64,000 nucleotides of DNA from Metabacillus sp. KUDC1714 (GCF_014217835.1 NZ_CP055263.1:5397501-5461500), one strand, 5' to 3'. Shown: positions 18,319 through 27,179, counted from the first letter of the stretch. The notes: generated from the sequence alone by a model not told the origin. Translations and numbers: made by a program.

Positions 18319-19164
18319 TTATGCATCCACGTGTGCCATAGACGTCGAGATGTCTCGGTACGCATTGATTTGCGCTTGGAGGTCGGAGATCTTTTGCTCT
18401 GCGATGCTAACGGCGTCAGTGCCGGCGATGAAGCGACGTGGAGGTAGCTCTTCATTTGAGATGTTGATCAGTGCCTTGGCCAGCTTGGCCGGGTCTCCGG
18501 CCTGCTTGCCATTCTGGGAATTATACGCATCTTGACTTCTTGCTCTGCGGTCTGAATAGTCCTCGATTGAATGATCCGCGTAGGTCGCCGACTCCCTCGT
18601 GAGAAGCTCAGTGCGGAACATTCCAGGGTTGACAATTGTGGTATGGATGCCGAATGGCGAGACCTCAGGCTGCAGCGACTCCATCCATCCCTCAAGACCG
18701 AACTTAGACGCGGCGTAAGCGGTATTAAACTCAAATCCAGAAATGCCGGCGCCTGAAGAGATCGAGATAATGTGACCGGAACGCTGCTTTCGCATTACAG
18801 GCAACACTGCCCGGGTAACATTCATTGGGCCGATAAGGGCCGTCCTCAGTTGCGACTCGATTTGGTCCGGGGTCAGCTCCTCAAAGTAACCCCCATAGAA
18901 GTTTGCGGCATTATTGACCAGTACATCGATCTTTCCGAACTTGTCAACCGCAGCATCGACTGCTGCCTCGGCATCAGCCGGGCTGGTGACATCCAGTTTT
19001 ACGACCAGCAGGCTGTCGTCATCGCCAAGAGCTTTTGCGACTCTGTCAGTATTTCGGCCAGTCGCAACGACTTGATTACCAGCAGCCAGGGCTGCCTTCG
19101 CAATGTCAACACCCATGCCGCGCCCGGCACCTGTAATAAACCAAACTTTCTTATTTTCAGTCAA
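18319..19164 (-). CDS. short-chain dehydrogenase with foreign base composition
   Basis: This 281-residue SDR shows TGAGRGMG, LVVKLDVTS, VNNAANFYGG, SISSGAG and the catalytic YAASK. The extended C-terminus (NSQNGKQAGDP...PPRRFIAGTDA) is typical of the atypical-length SDRs of the YjgI type found widely in soil bacteria. The start is TTG at 19164 with AGGAGGG 8 bases before it. The coding region is GC-rich (37 of 60 bases in 18961-19020), while the leader and flanks are AT-rich. This points to acquisition of the coding part from a higher-GC organism. It is divergent from a truncated lysR copy. Confidence 0.85.
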   Translation of the reverse strand: MTENKKVWFITGAGRGMGVDIAKAALAAGNQVVATGRNTDRVAKALGDDDSLLVVKLDVTSPADAEAAVDAAVDKFGKIDVLVNNAANFYGGYFEELTPDQIESQLRTALIGPMNVTRAVLPVMRKQRSGHIISISSGAGISGFEFNTAYAASKFGLEGWMESLQPEVSPFGIHTTIVNPGMFRTELLTRESATYADHSIEDYSDRRARSQDAYNSQNGKQAGDPAKLAKALINISNEELPPRRFIAGTDAVSIAEQKISDLQAQINAYRDISTSMAHVDA

Positions 19165-19319
19165 ATTTTTTTCCCTCCTATTTTCTTTTTTAAAATTTAT
19201 TTTTTTTGGAAAAGATTCCTTTGTCCACACTATTCATTATTCAACTTGTTTTAAAAAAACCTGTTGTTTACACCCTTTGTTATTATTTTATATATACCTT
19301 TTGCATATAACAAATACTT

Positions 19320-19369
19320 ATATCTTATATCAAGATATGCTTGATAGGTATTTCTAAAACGTATATACT
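19320..19369 (+). promoter_or_regulatory. second copy of the lysR promoter and operator
   Basis: The palindrome ATATCTTATATCAAGATAT (19320-19338) and the promoter TTGATA-17 bases-TATACT (19341-19369) repeat the arrangement at 15087-15136. It may still bind the LysR protein and affect the divergent SDR gene at 19164. Confidence 0.6.
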
Positions 19370-19396
19370 GATCCATTATGAAGGAGTAGTGCTTAT

Positions 19397-19502
19397 ATGG
19401 AATTTAGAGTTTTACGATATTTTCTTACTGTTGCAAGAGAAGGAAGCATGACGGGTGCCGCTAATTTATTACATGTGACACAGCCAACCTTGTCAAGACA
19501 AA
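19397..19502 (+). pseudogene. truncated lysR copy (N-terminal 35 codons)
   Basis: From ATG to AGACAA at 19502 the DNA is nearly identical to the first 106 bases of the lysR gene at 15164. Homology then stops sharply and a PTS relic begins. The helix-turn-helix core is present, but no domain after it. Confidence 0.9.
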
Positions 19503-19505
19503 TGG

Positions 19506-19790
19506 CTAGCCTTTACCGCTTAACTGCCTGCAACAAAATGTAAGCCAATAATTTACCTTGTTTTTGTACAGATTCAAAATTACTTTTGCATATCTTTCGG
19601 GGAAGAAGGAAAAGACCGCGTTTCCAGCTGCAGATAAAATAAAGAAGGTTCCACCTTTGGCTGACAAGAGACCAGTCATAGTCAAAATAGTTAACACCGC
19701 TTTAAGCATGCCTTCACCAGCAAGGGCTCCGAGCAACGGAGAAAAACTTCCTGAAATAACGTCAAATATTTTACATAGCGTATGGAATTT
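19506..19790 (-). pseudogene. PTS sugar permease EIIC relic
   Basis: The minus strand reads FDVISGSFSPLLGALAGEGMLKAVL and TGLLSAKGGTFFILSAAGNAVFSFFP across a frameshift-free core. This matches the conserved EIIC region of sucrose/beta-glucoside/trehalose PTS permeases. Both ends are lost, and the right side runs into stops. The LacI gene just upstream may be the former regulator. Confidence 0.75.
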
Positions 19791-19800
19791 CTATTCAGAC

Positions 19801-19840
19801 AAAAAAGAGTGAATCCCGAATAGATATACGGGATTCACTC
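19801..19840 (-). terminator. strong terminator
   Basis: GAGTGAATCCCG pairs perfectly with CGGGATTCACTC around a 10-base loop. It is followed on the minus strand by six T. Confidence 0.8.
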
Positions 19841-19911
19841 TGCGGTCTCACTCAAAGTACTATTGGCATGCGAAGCTCTCAACGATCTTCCAACACTAGC
19901 TTTATTTTTTC

Positions 19912-20019
19912 TTCAGATTTTCTTTAAAGAAGGATTCAAGCTTGTCAAAAGGGATTAAATTCACCCGGTCGTACAGATCCACATTCCCTGTGCCCGGAAC
20001 AATACTGTGAGAAACTGAA
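19912..20019 (-). pseudogene. C-terminal fragment of an unidentified gene
   Basis: An open stretch of 35 codons ends in YDRVNLIPFDKLESFFKENL and three lysines before TAA. It has no start or ribosome binding site. A similar ending (KVSDGKLTEFFEKNL) lies at 18273-18320 after the GC-rich SDR. The family was not recognised. Confidence 0.35.
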
Positions 20020-20096
20020 GGCCACGCCTTATAAATTCTTTGTTTCTACTATTTTTTATGTAGGTTTCACACATCTAAATGGAACCAGATACTTTA

Positions 20097-21158
20097 TTAG
20101 ACACTATTTTCTTTTGGTTTCGCTGTCGATTCTCTAACGATCATTTCACAAGTAAGAAGGACTTTTTCATGCTGATCTTTGCCGTTTTTAATTTTGTTAG
20201 ATAAAGATTTGACTGCTCTTCTTCCAAGCTGCTCCTTTGGGACATGGATTGTTGTAAGGGTAGGCGATCTAAGATAGGAGTTTTCTAAATTATCAAATCC
20301 TGTAACAGAGATATCTTCTGGGATATTGAAACTTAGTGCCTTTAATAAGTCGATAACATAAAGGGCGATCAAATCATTTGCACAAACGAATGCTGTAGGA
20401 AGTTCATTTCCATCCTCTACTTCTTTTTCAATCCAAGCCTTAATATTTGCATACATGTCCTCAAACTCAAGTCCATTATGTAAGGTAACTTGTTCATTAG
20501 ATTGTTCTGTTATGTTATGAAGTTCTAATGCACTTCGAAAACCAAGCCAGCGATCATAAAAGCTTCGTGAAAAATGATAATTACCAATGAACTGCATTTT
20601 TTTATGACCTAATCCTATTAAATAATTTGTTAATAGATAGCTACTATCATAATTATTTGCAAAAATTGTATCTGTCGTAAACAACGGCTCTTCCGAATCA
20701 ATTAATACAACTGGGATTTTCCACTTTTTAAATTCTAAAAGGATTGTTGTTGATAGTTTACCTACGCAGATAATACCGATAAAACCTTGAGGGTTAATGA
20801 CAGTAGTAAAATTATCTGTTTCTGTCATAATAACCATGCCACGTGAAAGATCATTCAATTCGAGAGAGATCCCATCTATGATTTTCCCCCAATAGACTGA
20901 ATCTTGATAATAACTTCTTGGCAAAACCACAAGGACATTCTTTTGAGCAGATCTATCATGTTGAATATTATTTACCGTATTAGTCTCTGTTGGAAAGATA
21001 ATATCTTCAGTTTTGTATCCTAACTGTTTTGCTGTATTTAGCACCTTTTCTCTTGTTTCTTCCTTAACACCACTTTTTCCAGCTAATGCTCTTGAAACAA
21101 CATATTTAGAAACTCCAAGATAATCGGCAATTTGCTGAATAGTAACTTTCTTCCCCAT
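20097..21158 (-). CDS. LacI-family transcriptional regulator
   Basis: This 353-residue sugar-responsive regulator has an N-terminal LacI helix-turn-helix (TIQQIADYLGVSKYVVSRALAGKSGVKEETREKV). A periplasmic-binding-type effector domain covers about 70-340 (AFVCANDLIALYVIDLL, ISVTGFDN). The final strand pattern LTTIHVPKEQLGRRAV is standard. Upstream, TGTTAGT and ACTAACA form an inverted repeat around an AT-rich 16-base spacer (about 21190-21225), a possible operator. The nearest possible target is the PTS relic downstream. Confidence 0.85.
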   Translation of the reverse strand: MGKKVTIQQIADYLGVSKYVVSRALAGKSGVKEETREKVLNTAKQLGYKTEDIIFPTETNTVNNIQHDRSAQKNVLVVLPRSYYQDSVYWGKIIDGISLELNDLSRGMVIMTETDNFTTVINPQGFIGIICVGKLSTTILLEFKKWKIPVVLIDSEEPLFTTDTIFANNYDSSYLLTNYLIGLGHKKMQFIGNYHFSRSFYDRWLGFRSALELHNITEQSNEQVTLHNGLEFEDMYANIKAWIEKEVEDGNELPTAFVCANDLIALYVIDLLKALSFNIPEDISVTGFDNLENSYLRSPTLTTIHVPKEQLGRRAVKSLSNKIKNGKDQHEKVLLTCEMIVRESTAKPKENSV

Positions 21159-21328
21159 CTTTACACCTCTATATTGTTAACCATTAAAAATGTTAGTTTT
21201 ATTATTTTTTTATACTAACACTATATCATTTATCTAATCGTATATAAAAGCCGAATGCCGAAAGATGATAAAAGAGAGATTATCATTCAATAGAGTGAAA
21301 GCAATCTCTAGAAATGAAAATGAACACA

Positions 21329-21368
21329 AAAAACGAAGCCGACCTTATTGTTTAATAAGATCGACTTC
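21329..21368 (-). terminator. terminator of the Cof-type phosphatase gene
   Basis: GAAGTCGATCTTATT and AATAAGGTCGGCTTC form a stem with wobble pairs. It is followed by TTTTTT on the minus strand, just after the stop at 21375. Confidence 0.7.
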
Positions 21369-21374
21369 TATTAC

Positions 21375-22196
21375 TTAAACTGAGACTATTTTACTTAGAA
21401 CAAACTCTTCTACAACTTTTGCCACGCCATCATTCATATTTGTATCTGTAACAAAATTAGCAATTTCTTTAATGTCGTCTGGAGCATTTCCCATTGCCAC
21501 CCCAAGACCTGCGAATTCAATCATCGCCAAATCATTGTAGCTATCACCAATTGCAATCACTTCATCACGGTTTATACCGAAAACCTGGATTAATTGATTT
21601 AAGCTTGTTCCCTTCGTCACACCTTTTTCGGTAAATTCTAAAAAGAAAGGCTTTGAACGCATCACACTGAATTCTTCATCTAATTCAGCTTGAAGTTTTG
21701 ATTCGACCACTTTTAACTTTTCAGGAGCATCCACCATCAATACTTTAACAACTGGCTCTGATACAGCATCTGTAAATTTTCCAACAACATTAATTGGTAA
21801 ACCTGTCAGATCTGATTCTATTGTTGTATATGGATTTGCTTCTTCAGTAATGATTTCATCACCTACATAGGTATGGATATAAACACCTTCACGGCGACTA
21901 ATTTCATAAAGGGTATGAACAGCTTTCGGTGTTAACGTGCTACTGAAAATTTCTTCAAATGTTTGACAGTTTAATATTTTCCCACCATTGAAAGAGAGAA
22001 TAAAACTACCGTATTTCGCTAAGGAAAGTTCTTCAGCAATATGCTTCATACCGAATGTTGGGCGTCCAGATGCCAAAACGACCTTCACACCTATCTCCTG
22101 CGCTGCCATAAGGGCTTGTTTTGTACGTTCTGAAATAGTATGGTCATCACGTAATAATGTATCATCTAAATCTAACACTATCATTTTATAAGACAT
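21375..22196 (-). CDS. Cof-type HAD sugar-phosphate phosphatase (YidA-like)
   Basis: This 273-residue HAD phosphatase is of the Cof/IIB type. Motif I is VLDLDDTLL, motif II is LASGRP, K is in VTKGTSL, and motif IV is IGDSYNDLAMIE. A C2 cap domain lies at about 85-190. The ATG at 22196 is chosen because AAGGGGA precedes it; the frame also opens 27 bases earlier at 22223. Family members dephosphorylate sugar phosphates or flavin precursors, and the substrate is not determinable here. Confidence 0.85.
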   Translation of the reverse strand: MSYKMIVLDLDDTLLRDDHTISERTKQALMAAQEIGVKVVLASGRPTFGMKHIAEELSLAKYGSFILSFNGGKILNCQTFEEIFSSTLTPKAVHTLYEISRREGVYIHTYVGDEIITEEANPYTTIESDLTGLPINVVGKFTDAVSEPVVKVLMVDAPEKLKVVESKLQAELDEEFSVMRSKPFFLEFTEKGVTKGTSLNQLIQVFGINRDEVIAIGDSYNDLAMIEFAGLGVAMGNAPDDIKEIANFVTDTNMNDGVAKVVEEFVLSKIVSV

Positions 22197-22284
22197 TTGC
22201 GCATTCCCCTTCTTTTTGAGCATTATCTTTTATCCTACTACAAATCAAAAGGAAATGGGACAAAACCTTATAATTTCGCTAGAT

Positions 22285-23010
22285 TTATTTATGATGAAAC
22301 GGGCACTTCCCCTCTATTGGCTTTACATCATCTCCAATAAAATATTGCTTCCACTCTCTATGCTCAGGATCCCCATAGTGACTAATATTAGGATGTTTTG
22401 GTAGCTGATCCCACTTTTCAACACGTTCTCTTACCTTTTCTCTAGACATTACGCCACCTTTTGAAGTTCCTTCTAGCCCTTCAAAGATTCTTCTCGGTTG
22501 AAAACCAAGAACAAGACAGTTTCCTAAATCTCTCGTTTTTCTTTGTTTATATGCTGGGGCATTTCCAAACACAAAGAAAGGCTCATTAGCAAATGAAAAT
22601 GCCCATAAATGGTGATCAGGATCTTGAGGAATGTTCACAGGCCATGGTTGATCATCTGTTTTATGTAGGTATTTTAATATATTCCAAAAATAATCACGAT
22701 AATACTCTAATGTCCTCTCTTCTTTTTCAGGTTCAACAAACACAAATAAACCGTGTCGTGTAAGTTTTGGTGCATCAAATAATTTAATAAACTCTTCAAT
22801 TGCTCGAGGTAGATTTGACCAATCCTCATGGTGAATAAACGAATAGCGTAATTCACCTTTCTTCTCAGCAGTCATGCCAAAATAACAAGGAAATGTTTGA
22901 TCAGTTACTGTGTTATGAAATGTGTTATATTCTTCTACAACCCAATTTGGAACTATATTTTGATTAACCATATCCTCTTTTTCTAGTAAATATGTAGATG
23001 TCGTTTTCAT
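22285..23010 (-). CDS. YqcI/YcgG family protein
   Basis: This soluble 241-residue protein of the YqcI/YcgG family has no known biochemical function. Conserved features are FPCYFG near residue 41, the RHGLFVFVEP and WNILKYLH blocks, DPDHHLWAFSFANEPFFVFGNAPAY, and the C-terminal CPFHHK. Two cysteines with nearby histidines (FPC and CPFHH) could bind metal or haem, which is only an inference. GGAGGG precedes the ATG. Its start lies about 240 bases from the divergent Mn catalase. Confidence 0.8.
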   Translation of the reverse strand: MKTTSTYLLEKEDMVNQNIVPNWVVEEYNTFHNTVTDQTFPCYFGMTAEKKGELRYSFIHHEDWSNLPRAIEEFIKLFDAPKLTRHGLFVFVEPEKEERTLEYYRDYFWNILKYLHKTDDQPWPVNIPQDPDHHLWAFSFANEPFFVFGNAPAYKQRKTRDLGNCLVLGFQPRRIFEGLEGTSKGGVMSREKVRERVEKWDQLPKHPNISHYGDPEHREWKQYFIGDDVKPIEGKCPFHHK

Positions 23011-23157
23011 GTCAATACACCCTCCATTATGTTTAATAGAGATCCCTTACCCTATTTCATAAACGATTAAGCATTCAACTTTATTTTTTAAGCTTAACCA
23101 AAGCTTTATCAACAATTCGCAAACATATAGTCCCTATGTCTTATATTCTTTTAACTT

Positions 23158-23182
23158 GTTTTATATCAATTTAGTCGGGTAA
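23158..23182 (+). promoter_or_regulatory. sigma-B-like promoter of the Mn catalase gene
   Basis: GTTTTA, 13 bases, GGGTAA is a close match to the general stress consensus GTTTAA-N13-15-GGGTAT. It lies 70 bases before the catalase ATG. Confidence 0.7.
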
Positions 23183-23251
23183 TAGAATACGGATGTTCAA
23201 AAGCAGTAAAAATTGATATTTACTTAATCTACTAAAGGAGGATTCAATCAT

Positions 23252-24085
23252 ATGTTTCGTCACCAAAAAGAATTACAATATGAAGTAAAGGTAGAACGCC
23301 CAGATCCCATGCTCGCCCGTCGAGTTCAGGAAGTATTAGGTGGGCAGTTTGGTGAAATGACAGTCATGATGCAATATCTGTTTCAAGGCTTCAACTGTCG
23401 CGGAGAAGAAAAATATAAGGACATGCTGATGGATATTGGCACAGAGGAAATTGGCCATGTAGAAATGCTTTGTTCGCTTATAAGTCAGTTGCTAGATGGT
23501 GCTTCGCCTGAGGATCAAGCAAAAGCCGCAAAAGACCCAGCTACAGCAGCAATAATGGGTGGTATTGATCCCCAGCATCTACTCGTGAGCGGTCTTGGCG
23601 GAATGCCTACCAACTCAAATGGCGTACCTTGGAATGGCTCGTATATTGTTGCTAGTGGGAATTTATTAGCTGATATGCGCGCTAATCTTCATGCAGAGTC
23701 TCAAGGAAGACTTCAAGTAGCAAGGTTATACCACATGACAAAGGATGAAGGCGTCCGGGCAACATTCCGCAAAATGTTAGCACGAGACCGATACCATCAA
23801 TACCAATGGATGGCTGCCATTGAGGAGCTAGAAGAGAAAAATGGAGTTGTCGTTCCTGCAACATTTCCTCGCGAAGCAGAAGAAGAAGCTCAGACAGAAG
23901 CATATGAATTCTGGAATTTATCGGAAGGAGAGGAATCTGGAGAAGGTCCTTGGGCAACCGGAAGTGCACCGGATGGAACTGGCGATTTTGTGTATGTGAC
24001 AAAACCTGTCCCGAAAGGACAGATTCCTTGTCCAAAAATACCTAGTACTGTTCTACATCATGATCTAGATAAAAAAACAAAATAA
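23252..24085 (+). CDS. manganese catalase
   Basis: This non-haem catalase of 277 residues breaks down hydrogen peroxide with a di-manganese site. The ligands expected for the family are in place: E35 (GQFGEM), E66 and H69 (TEEIGHVEM), E150 (ANLHAES) and H183 (DRYHQYQW). It resembles B. subtilis YdbD, which belongs to the general stress regulon, rather than the shorter spore coat CotJC. AAAGGAGG precedes the ATG, a sigma-B-like promoter lies upstream, and a strong terminator is shared with the convergent VanW gene. Confidence 0.92.
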   Translation: MFRHQKELQYEVKVERPDPMLARRVQEVLGGQFGEMTVMMQYLFQGFNCRGEEKYKDMLMDIGTEEIGHVEMLCSLISQLLDGASPEDQAKAAKDPATAAIMGGIDPQHLLVSGLGGMPTNSNGVPWNGSYIVASGNLLADMRANLHAESQGRLQVARLYHMTKDEGVRATFRKMLARDRYHQYQWMAAIEELEEKNGVVVPATFPREAEEEAQTEAYEFWNLSEGEESGEGPWATGSAPDGTGDFVYVTKPVPKGQIPCPKIPSTVLHHDLDKKTK

Positions 24086-24184
24086 TAATTTAAAGTGAGT
24101 TTTATCTATAACCTATAGCTCTTCTACCAAGATCACATGTTGTCACACTGAGTACAAATTCACAAGTGCTTTAGAAGTAAATGA

Positions 24185-24230
24185 AAAGGCTGGCAACAAA
24201 CCCTTTACGGTTTTTGCCAGCCTTTCTTTT
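24185..24230. terminator. bidirectional terminator, catalase / VanW
   Basis: AAAGGCTGGCAA and TTGCCAGCCTTT form a 12-bp stem between convergent genes. T-rich DNA follows on both sides. Confidence 0.85.
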
Positions 24231-25167
24231 AGATTTTTGCAGCAGCTTGCTTTGATGCTAATATTTGTACTTCAATAGATCCAGAGCTTTTGTTCACAAT
24301 CGTTTTAATCATAACTGGGTAATCCTTGTTATTCATAAATTTAAAGTCTGGACCGCCCCAAGATACTGTTGCATCTCTACCAGCAGGAACATAGCCTACC
24401 GATAATGAGTGTGAGTGTAGTTCAAGAATTTCTAAACCGGCTTCTGCAACAGCATTATATAAAGTAGAAGATGTTTGGCATATCCCTCCACCAATACCTT
24501 CAACAAACTCTTTATTCACAATTTCCTTCGCTTTTTGATACCCACGTGCAGGTGTACGCTCTCCAACAACTAAATTGAAATAAAAACGATCTCCAGGGCC
24601 TAATACAATTTGATTGATTGTATTAGCTGATAAAGCAATGTTTTCAGTACGTCCCCACACATTTGCATTGAAAGTTGTCTTGTAGCTACCGATAACAACC
24701 TCATCAATCCCCTTTATGGTTTCTTGCGTAACATTCGGTAATTCTTCTTGAATTGGTAACGCAATTGTTTTATCAAGTGCACGGACATTTTTTAACGATT
24801 CTACAAGCTTTTCCTCATCAAGAACCACACGACTCTGCCCATTTGAAAGCTGACCATTACTTAATTTCGCAGGAATCATCGGTTGGTCTAATTTACCTGC
24901 TAACTCATCCGCAAGCTTATTCAATTCTTTCACATATTCTTCAGGTTTAGGATTTAACTTTGGTGTAAATGAATAAAGGATTTCCTGTGTTGTTGGATGA
25001 ATTAAGTCCACTGATAATTCAACCGCTTTTTCAACTAACTGAGAAGTATTAGTAGCCATACTTCTTACTGACAAGGGTTCCTCATTTTGATTACCACTTG
25101 TCATACTTGAACTACACCCTGTAACCAACAATAAAAGTACAATCGAAGAAACATATTTTTTATACAT
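24229..25167 (-). CDS. VanW-family lipoprotein
   Basis: This exported protein of 312 residues has a lipobox (LLVTGC) after a short signal, so it is probably anchored to the membrane outer face. The VanW domain fills the C-terminal half, with NLVVGERTPARGYQKAKEI, EGIGGGICQTSSTLYNAVAEAGLEILELHSHS and DATVSWGGPDFKFMN. The family includes glycopeptide-resistance accessory VanW and Bacillus YoaR; its activity is unknown. The ATG at 25167 has GGGAG just upstream, and a GTG 12 bases earlier is possible. A 10-base tandem run encodes KLSNGQLSNGQS in the middle. Confidence 0.85.
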   Translation of the reverse strand: MYKKYVSSIVLLLLVTGCSSSMTSGNQNEEPLSVRSMATNTSQLVEKAVELSVDLIHPTTQEILYSFTPKLNPKPEEYVKELNKLADELAGKLDQPMIPAKLSNGQLSNGQSRVVLDEEKLVESLKNVRALDKTIALPIQEELPNVTQETIKGIDEVVIGSYKTTFNANVWGRTENIALSANTINQIVLGPGDRFYFNLVVGERTPARGYQKAKEIVNKEFVEGIGGGICQTSSTLYNAVAEAGLEILELHSHSLSVGYVPAGRDATVSWGGPDFKFMNNKDYPVMIKTIVNKSSGSIEVQILASKQAAAKI

Positions 25168-25500
25168 TCGCTCTCCCACTTTTCCCGCAAGATATTCTTT
25201 CTCTAAACTTAAAATAATTTAATCCCCATTAATCACTTTATTTCATAAGCACCCCTTACCTTGAAAACACCATTCGTTAAAAAGACAATTTAACAACCCT
25301 ATAATATATATTGCTTATCAGATCAAAATATCCTTCTTATTGTTAAAAATTACCTTCAACATTTATGATTAATAAATACTATTTTACTACAAATTTGTGG
25401 TAAAAAACCTTAAATATGATAATAAATCCTTATGGTTTATTTACCATATTAGACGATATAAGTGTGCTATTTGTTTCATGAAAATTCCTTATTTTTGCAT

Positions 25501-25530
25501 AAAAAAAGAAGACCACACCTATTGTGGTCT
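25501..25530 (-). terminator. terminator of ilvE
   Basis: AGACCACA and TGTGGTCT with a 5-base loop are followed on the minus strand by seven T. The ilvE stop is just upstream. The rest of the gap from 25168 to 25500 is AT-rich and shows nothing else. Confidence 0.8.
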
Positions 25531-25553
25531 CCGAACCATTATGAAATTATAAC

Positions 25554-26624
25554 TTAGTTTACTTCAACAACCCAATTAAAGACATCCTCATGATTACCTG
25601 TTTGAATTCCAGTTAACGTATCATATAACTTCTTAGTAAGTTCTCCAGTTTCCCCATTGTTAAGCACGATATTTTCTTCATTATAGAATAGTTCACCGAT
25701 TGGAGAAATAACTGCTGCTGTACCAGTACCGAACGCTTCCTCTAAAAGACCTTCTTTATACGCATTATAAACATCTTCCATTGATAGCTTACGTTCTGAA
25801 ACAGGAACATTCCAATGCTTTAACAAATGAAGAATTGAATTTCTTGTTACACCTTCAAGTATACTTCCATTTAATGATGGTGTTATGACTTCACCGTTTA
25901 TCTTGAAGAAAATATTCATACTTCCAACTTCTTCAATATATTTTTTCTCCACACCATCTAGCCAAAGAACTTGAGAGTAACCTCTTTTTTCTGCTTCTTC
26001 CTGAGCTTTTAAGCTAGATGCATAGTTTCCACCCGTTTTCGCTTTGCCTGTTCCGCCATCCACAGCACGAACATATTGATTTTCTACAAATATTTTAACT
26101 GGGTGAATTCCTTCTTTATAATAAGAACCTACTGGTGAAAGGATAATCATAAAACGATAATACTTAGATGGTGCAACTCCAAGGTAATATTCTGTTGGAA
26201 TAATGAAAGGTCGAATATACAATGATGTTCCTTCTGCAGTTGGAATCCACTCTTTATCAATTGAAACTAATTCTTTTAAAGCTTCAATGACAAATTCTTC
26301 ATCAATTTGTGGAATACAAAGTCGATCATTTGATAAGTTTAATCTATGCATGTTTTTATCAGGTCTAAACAAAAGTACTTTGTCTTCACTTGAGCGATAT
26401 GCTTTCAAACCTTCAAATACAGTTTGACCATAGTGAAATACCATTGTAGAAGGACTTAAAGAAATTGGTTCATAAGGAACGATTCTCGGGTCATACCATC
26501 CTTTTGCTGCACTATAATCCATAATAAACATGTGATCAGTAAACGTACGTCCGAATTCTAATTGATCTGCGTTAGGTTTTTCCTTTTTGGTTGCACTTAA
26601 TGTGATATTAATTTTATTAGTCAT
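25554..26624 (-). CDS. ilvE: branched-chain amino acid aminotransferase
   Basis: This PLP enzyme of fold type IV transfers amino groups between glutamate and the keto acids of leucine, isoleucine and valine. The 356-residue protein shows QTVFEGLKAYR, the YIRPF block, the PLP lysine region GTGKAKTGGNYASSLKAQEEA, EEVGSMNIFF, and the EAFGTGTAAVISPIG C-terminal block. It resembles B. subtilis YbgE/IlvK of the large IlvE class. No T-box or leucine leader was recognised upstream, so it may be constitutive or under a global regulator. Confidence 0.92.
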   Translation of the reverse strand: MTNKINITLSATKKEKPNADQLEFGRTFTDHMFIMDYSAAKGWYDPRIVPYEPISLSPSTMVFHYGQTVFEGLKAYRSSEDKVLLFRPDKNMHRLNLSNDRLCIPQIDEEFVIEALKELVSIDKEWIPTAEGTSLYIRPFIIPTEYYLGVAPSKYYRFMIILSPVGSYYKEGIHPVKIFVENQYVRAVDGGTGKAKTGGNYASSLKAQEEAEKRGYSQVLWLDGVEKKYIEEVGSMNIFFKINGEVITPSLNGSILEGVTRNSILHLLKHWNVPVSERKLSMEDVYNAYKEGLLEEAFGTGTAAVISPIGELFYNEENIVLNNGETGELTKKLYDTLTGIQTGNHEDVFNWVVEVN

Positions 26625-26885
26625 AGCTAACTCTCCCAGTTCAAAATAATTTAAAAGTAGCTATTATCGAAATAATAACTTTACATCCAATAAATAATTT
26701 ATAAAATTCAATTAACTGTATTAACCTATTTTATACCTTTTATGAACTAGTTAACAACTGTTTTTCGACAAAAGATTCAAAATAATCTATAAAAATATTA
26801 TTTTAAATTAATTTTGATGTTATATGTGTATAATATTGTATGTTTCTTGAGTTTTTAGCAGTCCTTATTCATTAAGGTGTTTTCG

Positions 26886-27055
26886 CCAAACTTTGTTGCT
26901 ATATATAAGTATAAGGGATGGTTGATTTCCGTTCGAGGATGCTCACTTTCCGCGGGGCGGGCGGTGAGCATCCTCGGCGCAAGCACCTGCATGAGTCTCA
27001 CCTGTCCCGCTACTCCCGCAGGACTCTCGCACCTTCCTCTCCAATCAATCTAAAA
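26886..27055. repeat. dispersed GC-rich repeat element, full-length copy
   Basis: The element reads AAACTTTGTTGCTA, then GGTTGATTTCCGTTC, then about 100 bases of GC-rich DNA (TTTCCGCGGGGCGGGCGGTGAG and CTCACCTGTCCCGC-type blocks), then CCAATCAATCTAAAAC. Shortened relatives lie at 31962-32022, 33465-33550, 51398-51476 and 57130-57215. The rest of this 620-base gap is AT-rich and empty apart from the chemoreceptor terminator. Confidence 0.75.
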
Positions 27056-27150
27056 CTTTTTTGTCCAAGAAACTAAAAAAAAAACATTTATTGAAAAAAT
27101 CCTTCAATTAAAGTACACATGTAAAACATTCCATTTTATATTTCCCTCTA

Positions 27151-27179
27151 AAAAAAGACATCCTTTGAAGATGCCTTTT
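27151..27179 (-). terminator. terminator of the chemoreceptor gene
   Basis: AAAAGGCATC and GATGTCTTTT form a stem with one wobble pair. A T run follows on the minus strand. Confidence 0.65.

Noticed and set aside
18772..19254. 160-codon plus-strand frame opposite the GC-rich SDR
   Set aside because: Long only because GC-rich DNA has few stops; the opposite frame shows all SDR motifs.
26625..26880. Possible T-box or leucine leader before ilvE
   Set aside because: No T-box sequence (TGGNACCGCG) or codon-rich leader peptide is present.
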